A DNA stretch of 17,627 nucleotides from DASWRT01 sp036403035 (GTDB taxonomy: Bacteria > Pseudomonadota > Alphaproteobacteria > ATCC43930 > CGMCC-115725), in assembly GCA_036403035.1 (NCBI GenBank), contig DASWRT010000380.1:1-17627 (forward strand), written 5' to 3'. Position numbers and translations under genes: made by a program. The notes under the pieces are model-generated. The model was given only the letters and a program-made list of their open reading frames with translations. It was not told the origin of the DNA and did not search any database. Positions 9,501 to 17,627 of the stretch are shown piece after piece (position 1 is the first letter of the stretch; each line of letters begins with the position of its first letter).

Positions 9501-10679
<1,179 letters not shown>

Positions 10680-10767
10680 GACGAGCGAATTCCTTGAGGG
10701 CCGATTTGGCCGGGCAGTCATGGCCGCGCTCCGGCTGACCCGTGCAGCGGCCGGTCAAACGATCCCC

Positions 10768-10796
10768 AGATAGACGGTGGGCCCGTTACCGTCAAG
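10768..10796 (-). promoter_or_regulatory. probable carA promoter
   Basis: On the minus strand CTTGAC (10796-10791) and CTATCT (10773-10768) are separated by exactly 17 bp. This fits the housekeeping pattern CTTGAC-N17-CTATAT known from alphaproteobacteria with one mismatch. Transcription would begin near 10761, giving a leader of about 80 bases before the chosen carA start. Confidence 0.6.
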
Positions 10797-10849
10797 CTTG
10801 GCGGCGGCGCTTTGCCGACGGATCACGGCACCGTCCGGCGCCCGGCAAA

Positions 10850-10878
10850 TTGCGCTGCCGCGGCGGAGCCGCTAGGTT
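10850..10878 (+). promoter_or_regulatory. possible yqeY promoter
   Basis: TTGCGC (10850-10855) and TAGGTT (10873-10878) are 17 bp apart and upstream of the yqeY ribosome-binding site. Both hexamers are poor to moderate matches, so this is only a candidate. Confidence 0.25.
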
Positions 10879-10905
10879 TTCACTCCTGACGGAACGAGGT
10901 GGAAC

Positions 10906-11361
10906 ATGCTGCGCGAGCGTTTCAACGAGGCTCTCAAGGGCGCGATGAAGGCGAAGGACACGGCGACCGTCTCGACGGTCCGGATGATCCTCGCCGGCCT
11001 CAAGGACCGCGACATCGCCGCCCGCGGCAAGGGCAACGCCGAGGGCATCTCCGACACGGAGATCCAGCAGATGCTGCAAAGCATGGTGAAGCAGCGGCGC
11101 GAGGCGATGACGCTGTACGAGCAGGGCGGCCGGCAGGAGCTGGTCGAGAAGGAGCGCGGCGAGATCGCGATCATCGAGGGTTTCCTGCCGCAGCAGCTCG
11201 ACGCCGCGGCGTCGGAGCAGGCGATCCGCGAGACGATCGCGTCGGTCGGCGCCGCGAGCGTCAAGGACATGGGCCGCGTGATGACGGCGCTGCGCGAGCG
11301 CTATGCCGGCCAGATGGATTTCGGTCTGGCCAGCGCGACGGTGAAGCGGCTGCTCGGGTAG
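10906..11361 (+). CDS. yqeY: GatB/YqeY domain protein
   Basis: Protein of 151 residues consisting of a single YqeY domain (PF09424), similar to the C-terminal tail domain of the GatB amidotransferase subunit. Visible hallmarks are the start LRERFNEALKGAMKAKD, STVRMILAGLKDRDIAARG, the charged helix MLQSMVKQRREAM, IIEGFLPQQL, and the C-terminal AGQMDFGLASATVKRLLG. The function of free-standing YqeY is not established; a tRNA-binding or amidation-related role is proposed from the GatB similarity. ATG 10906 has GAGGTGGA a few bases upstream. The position, divergent from carA and ahead of dnaG, is conserved in many alphaproteobacteria. The gene converges with the oxidoreductase at a 4-bp gap. Confidence 0.93.
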   Translation: MLRERFNEALKGAMKAKDTATVSTVRMILAGLKDRDIAARGKGNAEGISDTEIQQMLQSMVKQRREAMTLYEQGGRQELVEKERGEIAIIEGFLPQQLDAAASEQAIRETIASVGAASVKDMGRVMTALRERYAGQMDFGLASATVKRLLG

Positions 11362-11365
11362 TTTC

Positions 11366-11965
11366 TCAGCACCCGCGCCGCCCGAGTCCGTTCAGGTTCC
11401 GCAGCCATCGCTGCCGCCGCGCGTCGCCGATCGCCTCGACGCCGCCGATCAGCGTGTCCCTGATCGGCCCGACGCCGCAGAGGCCGAGCATGCTTCGCTT
11501 CAGGCTCCTGAGGCTGTGTGCGCCGAAGTACCAGCGGTACAGGAAGGCCGGCATGCCCATCGTGACGACGATCCGGGCCGACTTGCCGGTCAGCAGCTTC
11601 CGGCCGAGCTCGCCGCCCGGCCCGGCGGCTGCGCCGACCGCGAAGCCGGGACGGAGCGCCTGTTCGAGGAAGCCCTTCAGGATCGCCGGCATGTCGCCGA
11701 GCCACAGCGGATAGAGGATGACGAGGTGATCGGCCCAGCCGATCGTCTCCTGCGGCTGCCGGATGGCGGCCGGCACGGCGGTAGCGGTCTCCCACTCCTC
11801 CTTGCTCCGCAGCAGCGGGAAGTCCAGATCGGCGACGGCGACCTGCCGGACTTCGTGTCCGGCGTCGGCCGCGCCCTGCGCATAGGCGTCGGCCAGGGCG
11901 TGGCAGAAATGGCCGCCGCCGGCTGCCGGGTGCCCCTGGATGATCGCTATGCGTCGCGGCGGCAT
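11366..11965 (-). CDS. flavodoxin-fold NAD(P)H oxidoreductase
   Basis: Protein of 199 residues of the NAD(P)H dehydrogenase (quinone)/flavodoxin_2 family (PF02525; NQO1, MdaB and KefF relatives), which reduce quinones with two electrons using bound FMN or FAD. Seen: the flavin-phosphate loop IAIIQGHPAAGGGHFCHAL (6-24), and WADHLVILYPLWLGDMPAI (77-95), the typical flavin/substrate strand, followed by LKGFLEQALRPGFA. The ATG at 11965 is chosen because GGGGGAG lies just upstream and the flavin motif starts a few residues later; the frame extends to 12124, but that leader has no conserved feature. The gene is cytosolic with no signal peptide. It is oriented against yqeY and dnaG and separates them, so it looks like an insertion into the otherwise conserved yqeY-dnaG order (inference). 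The substrate is unknown. Confidence 0.88.
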   Translation of the reverse strand: MPPRRIAIIQGHPAAGGGHFCHALADAYAQGAADAGHEVRQVAVADLDFPLLRSKEEWETATAVPAAIRQPQETIGWADHLVILYPLWLGDMPAILKGFLEQALRPGFAVGAAAGPGGELGRKLLTGKSARIVVTMGMPAFLYRWYFGAHSLRSLKRSMLGLCGVGPIRDTLIGGVEAIGDARRQRWLRNLNGLGRRGC

Positions 11966-12146
11966 CGATCTCCCCCGTCCGGAGCCGGCGACAGGCCGTG
12001 CACACGCTTCGGTTTCCGATGGCGGAACTTTGTTTGCCCGGCAGTGCGAAGCGACTCGGAATCGATGCGGCTTCGCGCTACACTCCGCGCCCCGGGCGAA
12101 CGCGTTCTTCGGCCGGCGCGACACCAGTTAAGTTCGACCGGCACGC

Positions 12147-14039
12147 ATGTCCTTTACGCCGCAATTCCTCGACGAGCTGCGCAGCCGGGTCGGGCTGGCA
12201 TCGATCGTCGGGCGGCGCGTGCGGCTGACGCGCCGCGGCCGCGAGCATACCGGCCTCTGCCCTTTCCACAAGGAGAAGACGCCGTCCTTCCACGTCGTGG
12301 AGGACAAGGGCTTCTATCACTGCTTCGGGTGCGGCGCCCACGGCGACGCGATCGGCTTCCTGATGCAGACGGGCAACCTGTCCTTCCCGGAGGCGGTCGA
12401 GCAGCTCGCCGCCGAGGCCGGGATGGAGGTGCCCAAGGAGACGCCGCAGGAGCGCGCGCGCGCCGAGCGGCAGTCGACCTTGACCCAGGCGATGGAGGCC
12501 GCCGCCGTCTTCTTCGCCGAGACGCTGTTCAGGCCGGCGGGGGCCGCCGGTCTCGCCTATCTGCGCGGGCGCGGCCTCGACGACGCCGCGATCCGGCGCT
12601 TCCGCCTGGGCTTCGCGCCGGAGTCGCGCGATGCGCTGAAGCGCGCGCTGGGCGGCGGCGCCTTCCCCGAGGCGCTGCTGATCGAGGGCGGGCTGCTGCG
12701 CAAGCCGGAGGACGGGAGAGACGTATTCGACTACTTCCGCAACCGGGTGATCTTCCCGATCGGCGACCGCAGCGGCCGGGTGATCGCCTTCGGCGGCCGG
12801 ATCATCGGCGAGGGGCAGCCCAAGTACCTCAACTCGCCGGAGTCGCCGATCTTCCACAAGGGGCGCACGCTGTACGGCTGGGCGGCGGCGCGCGCCGCGG
12901 CGGCGCGCACGGCCCCGCCGTCGGCGATCGTCACCGAAGGCTACATGGACGTGATCGCGCTGCACCGCGCCGGCTTCGAGACCGCGGTCGCGCCGCTCGG
13001 CACCGCGCTGACCGAGGAGCAGATCGAGGAGGTGTGGAAGCTGGCGCCCGAGCCGGTGCTCTGCTTCGACGGAGACGCCGCGGGCATGCGCGCGGCAGTG
13101 CGCGGGCTGCTGCGCGCGCTGCCGCTTCTCAAGCCGGGCTACAGCCTGCGCTTCGCGACGCTGCCGCAGGGGGAGGACCCCGACAGCCTGACGCTCCGCC
13201 AGGGGCCCGACGCGATGCGCGCCGTGCTCGACGGCGCGCGGCCGATGGCCGAGATGCTGTGGTCGCTGGAATGGGCGGCGGCCGGCGGCGGCAGCGGCGG
13301 GCCGGCCACGCCGGAGCGGCGCGCCGCCTTCGAGCACCGCTTGGAGGAGCGCGTCCGCACGATCGCCGACCGCACCGTACAGGAGCATTACCGCCGTTTC
13401 ATGCGCGAGCGCCTCTACCAGACCTTCCGGCCGCAGCGCGCCGCGTTCCGCGGCGCCGGTGGCGCGGCCGGCAGGCCGTCGCGCCCCGGATTCGCCGGCC
13501 GGTCCGGCGGCGCGCATGGCCGTCCGGGTTGGCTTCCGGCCGTATTGCCGGCGGTGACCCGACCCGACCCGGAGGCGGTGTCGCGCCGCCGTCAGCAGGA
13601 AATCCTATTCGCGGCGGTGCTAAATCATCCGAATCTCATCGAACACTTTGTCGAAGACCTTGCAGCACTTGAATTATCGGCTCCCGATCTTGACAGGCTG
13701 CGGGCCGAGATCCTAAACACCGCCGCCGGGCGTTCCGACCTTGACGCCGCGGCCCTGCGGGTCCACCTGACTGACCGAGGGCTTAGCGAGATCGTGGATG
13801 CGATATTGAGTCGCCAAGTCGATGACCACGCTGCTTTTGCCCGGCCCGGCGTCGATGCCGAGGAGGTACGGCGCGGATGGATGCATACGCTGACGTGGCT
13901 GTATGCGCCTCAACGGCAGCTCGAACTCAATCAGGCGGAGCGGGATCTCGCCGACGATATGACGGAAGAGAAATTGGCCCGGCTGATGCTGCTGCAGAAG
14001 CAGCGGCTTGACGGCACGTCGGAGGAGCCGCTCGAGTGA
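12147..14039 (+). CDS. dnaG: DNA primase
   Basis: Synthesises RNA primers at the replication fork and is recruited by the DnaB helicase. The product is 630 residues. The N-terminal zinc finger has C38, H41, C59 and C62 (CPFHKEKTPSFH and YHCFGCGAHGD). The catalytic TOPRIM core includes YFRNRVIFPIGD, GRIIGEGQPKYLNSPE, EGYMDVIAL (E264, D268) and CFDGDAAG (D308, D310). After a Gly/Arg-rich linker (about 435-470) comes the C-terminal helicase-binding domain (about 480-630). ATG 12147 begins MSFTPQFLDELR, the usual N-terminus, although the ribosome-binding site is weak. From about 13595 the codon use becomes much less GC-rich than in the first three quarters of the gene. It lies 115 bp upstream of rpoD in the same direction. 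Confidence 0.98.
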   Translation: MSFTPQFLDELRSRVGLASIVGRRVRLTRRGREHTGLCPFHKEKTPSFHVVEDKGFYHCFGCGAHGDAIGFLMQTGNLSFPEAVEQLAAEAGMEVPKETPQERARAERQSTLTQAMEAAAVFFAETLFRPAGAAGLAYLRGRGLDDAAIRRFRLGFAPESRDALKRALGGGAFPEALLIEGGLLRKPEDGRDVFDYFRNRVIFPIGDRSGRVIAFGGRIIGEGQPKYLNSPESPIFHKGRTLYGWAAARAAAARTAPPSAIVTEGYMDVIALHRAGFETAVAPLGTALTEEQIEEVWKLAPEPVLCFDGDAAGMRAAVRGLLRALPLLKPGYSLRFATLPQGEDPDSLTLRQGPDAMRAVLDGARPMAEMLWSLEWAAAGGGSGGPATPERRAAFEHRLEERVRTIADRTVQEHYRRFMRERLYQTFRPQRAAFRGAGGAAGRPSRPGFAGRSGGAHGRPGWLPAVLPAVTRPDPEAVSRRRQQEILFAAVLNHPNLIEHFVEDLAALELSAPDLDRLRAEILNTAAGRSDLDAAALRVHLTDRGLSEIVDAILSRQVDDHAAFARPGVDAEEVRRGWMHTLTWLYAPQRQLELNQAERDLADDMTEEKLARLMLLQKQRLDGTSEEPLE

Positions 14040-14154
14040 GCATCCTCCCTGCGTGCGTTCCTCTCCATTGTTCATTCGGTTCTGATCTCGCGGCGCGGCG
14101 GCGCATCGCCGTCTGCGGCCCAACGATACCCATTGCCTAGAGGTTTGCGACGGT

Positions 14155-16260
14155 ATGGCGACGAAATCGGCGAGCACGTCGGAAGCGGCTGAGACACGGG
14201 AAGAGGCGACGGAGGGCCTGCTGCTCGATTCGCTTGCCGCGGCCATCAAGAAGATGGTCGCGCGCGGCAAGGAGCGCGGCTACGTCACCTATGACGAGTT
14301 GAACGCCGCGCTGCCGCCCGATCAGGTGTCGTCCGAGCAGATCGAAGACACGATGACGATGCTCTCCGAGCTGGGCATCAACGTCGTCGAGAGCGAGGAG
14401 GGCGAGGACGCCGCCGGCCTGATGGACGCCGAGGAAGGCGAGGACGCGCGCGCTTCCGGCAACCTCGACGAGGAGGATATCGGCCGCACCGACGACCCGG
14501 TGCGCATGTATCTGCGCGAGATGGGCTCGGTCGAGCTGCTGTCGCGCGAGGGCGAGATCGCGATCGCCAAGCGGATCGAGGCCGGCCGCGAGATGATGAT
14601 CGGCGGCATCTGCGAAAGCCCGCTGACGATCCGCGCCCTGGTCGGATGGCGCGACGCGCTGCTCGACGGCAAGATGCTGCTGCGCGACGTGATCGACCTC
14701 GACGCGACCTACGGCAACGCCGCCGCCTTCGGCGAACAGCCGCCGCCGCTTCCCGATGGCGGCGCAGCCAAAGGCCCCGAGATCACCGTCGTCGCGGCGG
14801 CGGCCGGCATTGCCGTCAACGGCGACGGGTCCGCCACGACGGTTGCCGTCGCGGCGGCGGCGGCCGGCGCGGCGCTGCCCGCCGGTGGCGGCGAGGAGGG
14901 CGGGGCCGAAGGCGAGGCGGAGCCGGAAATTCCCGACATCGAGGCCGAGCTGGCCGGCGAGGACGGCGAGGGCGACGGCGAGGAAAGCTCGATCTCGCTC
15001 GCCGCGATGGAGGCCGCGCTGAAGCCCGGCGTGCTCGCCAACCTCGACGCGATCGCCGAGGTGTACGCGAAGCTGCGCGCAGTGCAGGCAGAGCGGCTGG
15101 AGGCGATCCGCAAAGGCGAGGACATCCCCAAGCCGAACGAGAAGAAGTACGAGAAGCTCAAGGCCGAGATGGTCGAGGCGATGCAGCGCGTCCGCCTCAA
15201 CAACGGGCGGATCGAGCACCTCCTGGAGCAGCTCTACGATTTGAACCGGCGCCTCATGGGCGTCGAGGGCAGGCTGCTCCGCCTCGCCGAATCCGCCGGC
15301 GTCAAGCGCGCCGACTTCCTGCAGCATTATTTCGGCAGCGAGCTGACGCCGAACTGGCTCGACATGGTGCGGAGACTGTCCGGCAAGGGCTGGCAGAACC
15401 TCACCCTGAGATTCGCGGACGACGTGACGAGGCTGCGTGGCGACGTCGCCGCGATCTCGGCCGAGTCGGGGCTGCCGATCGGCGAGTTCCGCCGCATCGT
15501 CGCGACCGTGCAGCGCGGCGAGCGCGAGGCGAGCCGCGCCAAGAAGGAGATGGTCGAGGCCAACCTCCGACTCGTGATCTCGATCGCGAAGAAGTATACG
15601 AACCGCGGGTTGCAGTTCCTGGACCTGATCCAGGAAGGCAACATCGGGCTGATGAAGGCGGTCGACAAGTTCGAATACCGCCGCGGCTACAAGTTCTCGA
15701 CCTATGCCACGTGGTGGATCCGCCAGGCGATCACGCGCTCGATCGCCGATCAGGCGCGCACGATCCGCATCCCTGTGCACATGATCGAGACGATCAACAA
15801 GCTCAACCGCATCAGCCGCCAGATGCTGCAGGAGATGGGCCGCGAACCGACGCCTGAAGAGCTCGCGGTGAAAATGGAAATGCCCGAGGACAAGATCCGC
15901 AAGGTGCTCAAGATCGCCAAGGAACCGATCTCGATGGAAACCCCGATCGGCGACGACGAGGATTCGCATCTGGGCGATTTCATCGAGGACACCAATGTCG
16001 AATCGCCGGTGGAAGCCGCGACCGGCACGGGTCTGACAGAAACCGTGCGCGACGTGCTCGGCGGCTTGACGCCGCGCGAGGCGAAGGTGTTGCGCATGCG
16101 CTTCGGCATCGACATGAACACCGACCACACGCTGGAAGAAGTCGGCAAGCAGTTCGACGTCACGCGCGAGCGCATCCGCCAGATCGAGGCGAAGGCGCTG
16201 CGCAAGCTGCGCCACCCGTCGCGTAGCGAACAGCTGCGTTCGTTCCTGGATCTGGAATAG
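14155..16260 (+). CDS. rpoD: RNA polymerase primary sigma factor RpoD (sigma-70)
   Basis: Housekeeping sigma factor, 701 residues. Region 1.1 is at about 15-95; region 1.2 is DPVRMYLREMGSVELLSREGE (starting about 115). A long non-conserved region follows. Region 2 starts near 463 (KKEMVEANLRLVIS), with DLIQEGNIGLMKAVDKFEY from 490 and TYATWWIRQAITRS from 516 (-10 recognition and melting). Region 3 includes RIPVHMIETINKLNR. Region 4 includes RMRFGIDMNTDHTLEEVGK and the -35-binding helix-turn-helix VTRERIRQIEAKALRKLR. The non-conserved region holds an unusual Ala/Gly-rich insert (about 200-250) followed by an acidic Glu/Gly stretch (about 245-283). ATG 14155 has AGAGG 11-12 bases upstream. A strong terminator follows the gene. 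dnaG is upstream in the same direction, the classic macromolecular-synthesis order. Confidence 0.98.
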   Translation: MATKSASTSEAAETREEATEGLLLDSLAAAIKKMVARGKERGYVTYDELNAALPPDQVSSEQIEDTMTMLSELGINVVESEEGEDAAGLMDAEEGEDARASGNLDEEDIGRTDDPVRMYLREMGSVELLSREGEIAIAKRIEAGREMMIGGICESPLTIRALVGWRDALLDGKMLLRDVIDLDATYGNAAAFGEQPPPLPDGGAAKGPEITVVAAAAGIAVNGDGSATTVAVAAAAAGAALPAGGGEEGGAEGEAEPEIPDIEAELAGEDGEGDGEESSISLAAMEAALKPGVLANLDAIAEVYAKLRAVQAERLEAIRKGEDIPKPNEKKYEKLKAEMVEAMQRVRLNNGRIEHLLEQLYDLNRRLMGVEGRLLRLAESAGVKRADFLQHYFGSELTPNWLDMVRRLSGKGWQNLTLRFADDVTRLRGDVAAISAESGLPIGEFRRIVATVQRGEREASRAKKEMVEANLRLVISIAKKYTNRGLQFLDLIQEGNIGLMKAVDKFEYRRGYKFSTYATWWIRQAITRSIADQARTIRIPVHMIETINKLNRISRQMLQEMGREPTPEELAVKMEMPEDKIRKVLKIAKEPISMETPIGDDEDSHLGDFIEDTNVESPVEAATGTGLTETVRDVLGGLTPREAKVLRMRFGIDMNTDHTLEEVGKQFDVTRERIRQIEAKALRKLRHPSRSEQLRSFLDLE

Positions 16261-16280
16261 TTCTTCGGCAGGTTGCGATA

Positions 16281-16312
16281 AAAACGCCCGCGTTATGCGG
16301 GCGTTTTCGTTT
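16281..16312 (+). terminator. intrinsic terminator after rpoD
   Basis: AAAACGCCCGC (16281-16291) and GCGGGCGTTTT (16297-16307) form a perfect 11-bp stem with a 5-base GTTAT loop, followed by CGTTT. The stem starts 20 bp after the rpoD stop codon. The A-run and T-run flanks could also support termination from the opposite strand. Confidence 0.93.
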
Positions 16313-16400
16313 GCGGCGGCAATCGATACACTGTGCAGGGAAATGTCACCGCATTGCCTCGCGAGGAAGCAAGTGATCGTCGCGCGGGGTATAGCGCGTT

Positions 16401-16460
16401 GCGAGGCGGCGGGCGCGTCGCACGGGGTGTTGCAAGTTGTGAGGTGGCGGGCGCGTGCAG
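16401..16460. repeat. imperfect direct repeat, two copies
   Basis: GCGAGGCGGCGGGCGCGTCGCA (16401-16422) recurs as GTGAGGTGGCGGGCGCGTGCAG (16439-16460), 38 bp apart start to start and sharing the core GGCGGGCGCGT. It lies in non-coding DNA between rpoD and the tRNA. I do not recognise a function. Confidence 0.45.
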
Positions 16461-16461
16461 G

Positions 16462-16504
16462 CCACCCTCACCCCGTGCCCTCTCCCGCCGGCGGGAGAGG
16501 GGGA
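16462..16504 (-). repeat. palindromic repeat, diverged member of the GC-rich family
   Basis: A C-rich tail (CCACCCTCACCCCGTG) leads into a perfect 24-base palindrome at 16478-16501 (centre CCGCCGGCGG). The hairpin-plus-tail design is the same as the repeats at 194-320 and 9062-9477, but the arms carry CTCTCCC where those have CTCCCCC. No inverted partner is visible nearby, so this appears to be a single copy. Confidence 0.75.
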
Positions 16505-16547
16505 GTGATCGTCGCGCTGTGCGCGACATCGGTGTTTGATTGAAGCG

Positions 16548-16623
16548 GGGCCTGTAGCACAACGGTTAGTGCAGGAGACTCATAATCTCTTGGTTGCAGG
16601 TTCGAATCCTGCCGGGCCCACCA
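16548..16623 (+). tRNA. tRNA with anticodon CAT, probably tRNA-Ile2
   Basis: The cloverleaf folds fully. Acceptor GGGCCTG (16548-16554) pairs with CGGGCCC (16613-16619). The D stem is GCAC/GTGC, the anticodon stem GGAGA/TCTCT with loop CTCATAA, and the T arm GCAGG-TTCGAAT-CCTGC. A discriminator A and an encoded CCA follow. The anticodon is CAT (16581-16583). The G1-C72 pair and the absence of three G-C pairs in the anticodon stem rule out initiator tRNA. The acceptor and anticodon-arm bases resemble bacterial tRNA-Ile2, whose C34 is changed to lysidine by TilS, more than elongator tRNA-Met; I cannot fully exclude Met. Confidence 0.92.
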
Positions 16624-16694
16624 CATTCGCAGATGCCCTTTTGTCGTCGCCGAGAAAAATGCGGCACGCACGGGCGAACTGTCTCGCCGTCGCA

Positions 16695-17627
16695 TTAGAG
16701 AGCCGCCGGCGTAATGCCAATACGTTCAATGCGCGGCGGATGGGCCAGGGTGTAGTCCTGCATCCGCAAGGCCAGATTCGGGTTGTAAGCCGGGTCGTAT
16801 AGCAGGGCATCGCCATAGCGGCAGATCATGAATTCCGTGTCGGCGGCGAACCGAGCCTTCTTCGCCGGCGTGTCTTCCAGTCCGCGGCTGGCCGACTCGA
16901 GGTGATACAGCTCGGCATACGGCGTCCATAGATTGCGATAGCCCGCATCGCGGATGCGCAGGCAAAGATCGACATCGTTGAACGCAACAGGTAGCGATTC
17001 GTCGAAACCGCCGACCTGCCAATACACGTCACTGCGTACCACGGCACAGGCGGCGGTCACGGCCGAATAGTTCTGCACCAGCGTCGCGCGGCTGAAATAG
17101 CCTGCCTGCTCCCGCCTAAATCGGTGATGCGCGTTACCCGCCACGCCGCCGATGCCGAGGATAATGCCTGCGTGCTGGATGGTATCGTCGGGATACCACA
17201 GCCGGCAGCCGACGATGCCGATCTCCGGACGCATGGCTTGGCTGGCCATCTCCTGCAGCCAGCCCGGGGTGATCACTTGCACGTCGTTGTTCATCAGGCA
17301 CAGTAATTGGCCGCGCGCGACTCGCGCCGCCGCGTTATTCAATGCCGAGTAATTGAACGGTCGCGCGTCGCGCAGCACGCGCACATTTTTTTTGGCGACC
17401 AGCTCCTGCAGGTAGGCCAGTACATCGGGATCTTCGCTGCCGTTGTCCACGACGACGATCTCGAATTGCGCGTAGTCGGTGCGGGCATGAATGCTGTCGA
17501 TACAATCACGCAATAGCGTGTAGCCATCACGCGTTGCGATGATGATGCTGACCAGCGGCGCCGGGTCTGGCAGGCAATAGCGCACGCGCAGAGTGCCGGC
17601 ACCCGGGGCCGCTTCTTGCACCGTTGC
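16695..17627 (-). CDS. family 2 glycosyltransferase, C-terminal part (cut by window end)
   Basis: GT-A fold glycosyltransferase domain that would transfer a sugar from a nucleotide donor in surface polysaccharide synthesis. Seen: VSIIIATRDGYTLLRDC, VVVDNGSEDPD, the RPFNYSALNNAAA segment, LMNNDVQ in the position of the metal-binding acidic motif, and GGFDESLPVAFNDVDLCLRI near the acceptor site. The frame remains open to the window edge, and the first visible residues (LRVRYCLP before VSIII) match the linker that precedes the last GT2 domain in large multi-domain glycosyltransferases, so the true start lies outside the window; the GTG at 17621 is probably not the start. Codon use is clearly less GC-rich than the core genes, as often seen in acquired polysaccharide loci. 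The stop codon lies 72 bp from the tRNA. An eight-base A-run occurs in the coding strand at 17386-17393. Confidence 0.88.
   Translation of the reverse strand, partial: ATVQEAAPGAGTLRVRYCLPDPAPLVSIIIATRDGYTLLRDCIDSIHARTDYAQFEIVVVDNGSEDPDVLAYLQELVAKKNVRVLRDARPFNYSALNNAAARVARGQLLCLMNNDVQVITPGWLQEMASQAMRPEIGIVGCRLWYPDDTIQHAGIILGIGGVAGNAHHRFRREQAGYFSRATLVQNYSAVTAACAVVRSDVYWQVGGFDESLPVAFNDVDLCLRIRDAGYRNLWTPYAELYHLESASRGLEDTPAKKARFAADTEFMICRYGDALLYDPAYNPNLALRMQDYTLAHPPRIERIGITPAAL

Noticed and set aside
10680..10721. Arg-containing leader (three Arg codons in 14) before carA, considered as an arginine attenuator peptide
   Set aside because: It is in frame with carA with no stop codon, so it cannot act as a separate leader peptide; no terminator/antiterminator pair with a T-run was seen.
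12046..12076. Inverted repeat GCGAAGC/GCTTCGC between the oxidoreductase and dnaG
   Set aside because: Only 7 bp arms with a 17-base loop in GC-rich DNA; a chance match is likely, and there is no clear promoter element next to it.

Overview
The window is high-GC chromosomal DNA from an alphaproteobacterium. The main evidence is the neighbourhood: carA diverges from a GatB/YqeY-domain gene, which is followed by dnaG and then rpoD, an order I know from many alphaproteobacteria. The RpoD and GreA proteins are of alphaproteobacterial type, and the carA promoter fits the CTTGAC-N17-CTATAT pattern of that class. I cannot name the genus from sequence alone.

Layout: (1) Positions 1-380 hold no supported gene but contain two facing GC-rich palindromic repeats. 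(2) Positions 381-4505 are an envelope-type cluster. A GT-C (family 39/PMT_2) membrane glycosyltransferase on the + strand converges on a two-gene minus-strand unit: an ELM1-like (GT-B-like) protein whose stop codon overlaps the start of a large membrane protein carrying two complete PAP2 phosphatase domains. (3) Positions 4598-5193 hold an Lrp/AsnC regulator with a probable promoter and operator, then a structured region between convergent genes. (4) Positions 5202-10679, all minus strand, read carA, a small DUF559 endonuclease-like gene, carB and greA. The DUF559 gene lies inside a 416-bp segment bounded by near-perfect 40-bp inverted repeats, inserted in the carA-carB spacer. (5) Positions 10906-16312 hold yqeY, a convergent flavodoxin-fold oxidoreductase, dnaG and rpoD, the last ending in a textbook terminator. 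(6) Positions 16313-17627 hold a further repeat of the same general family, a tRNA with anticodon CAT (probably tRNA-Ile2), and the C-terminal part of a large family 2 glycosyltransferase of different base composition that runs off the window.

Most genes are housekeeping: carbamoyl phosphate synthesis for arginine and pyrimidines (CarAB), transcription (RpoD, GreA) and replication priming (DnaG). The most unusual item is the inverted-repeat unit with the DUF559 gene. A gene-less 127-bp doublet near position 200 has the same repeat family in the same inverted, tails-inward arrangement. The pair resembles an autonomous element and its miniature derivative, analogous to the RAYT/REPIN relationship but with a nuclease-fold protein in place of a transposase. 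The movement hypothesis is inference; the repeat structure itself is directly visible.
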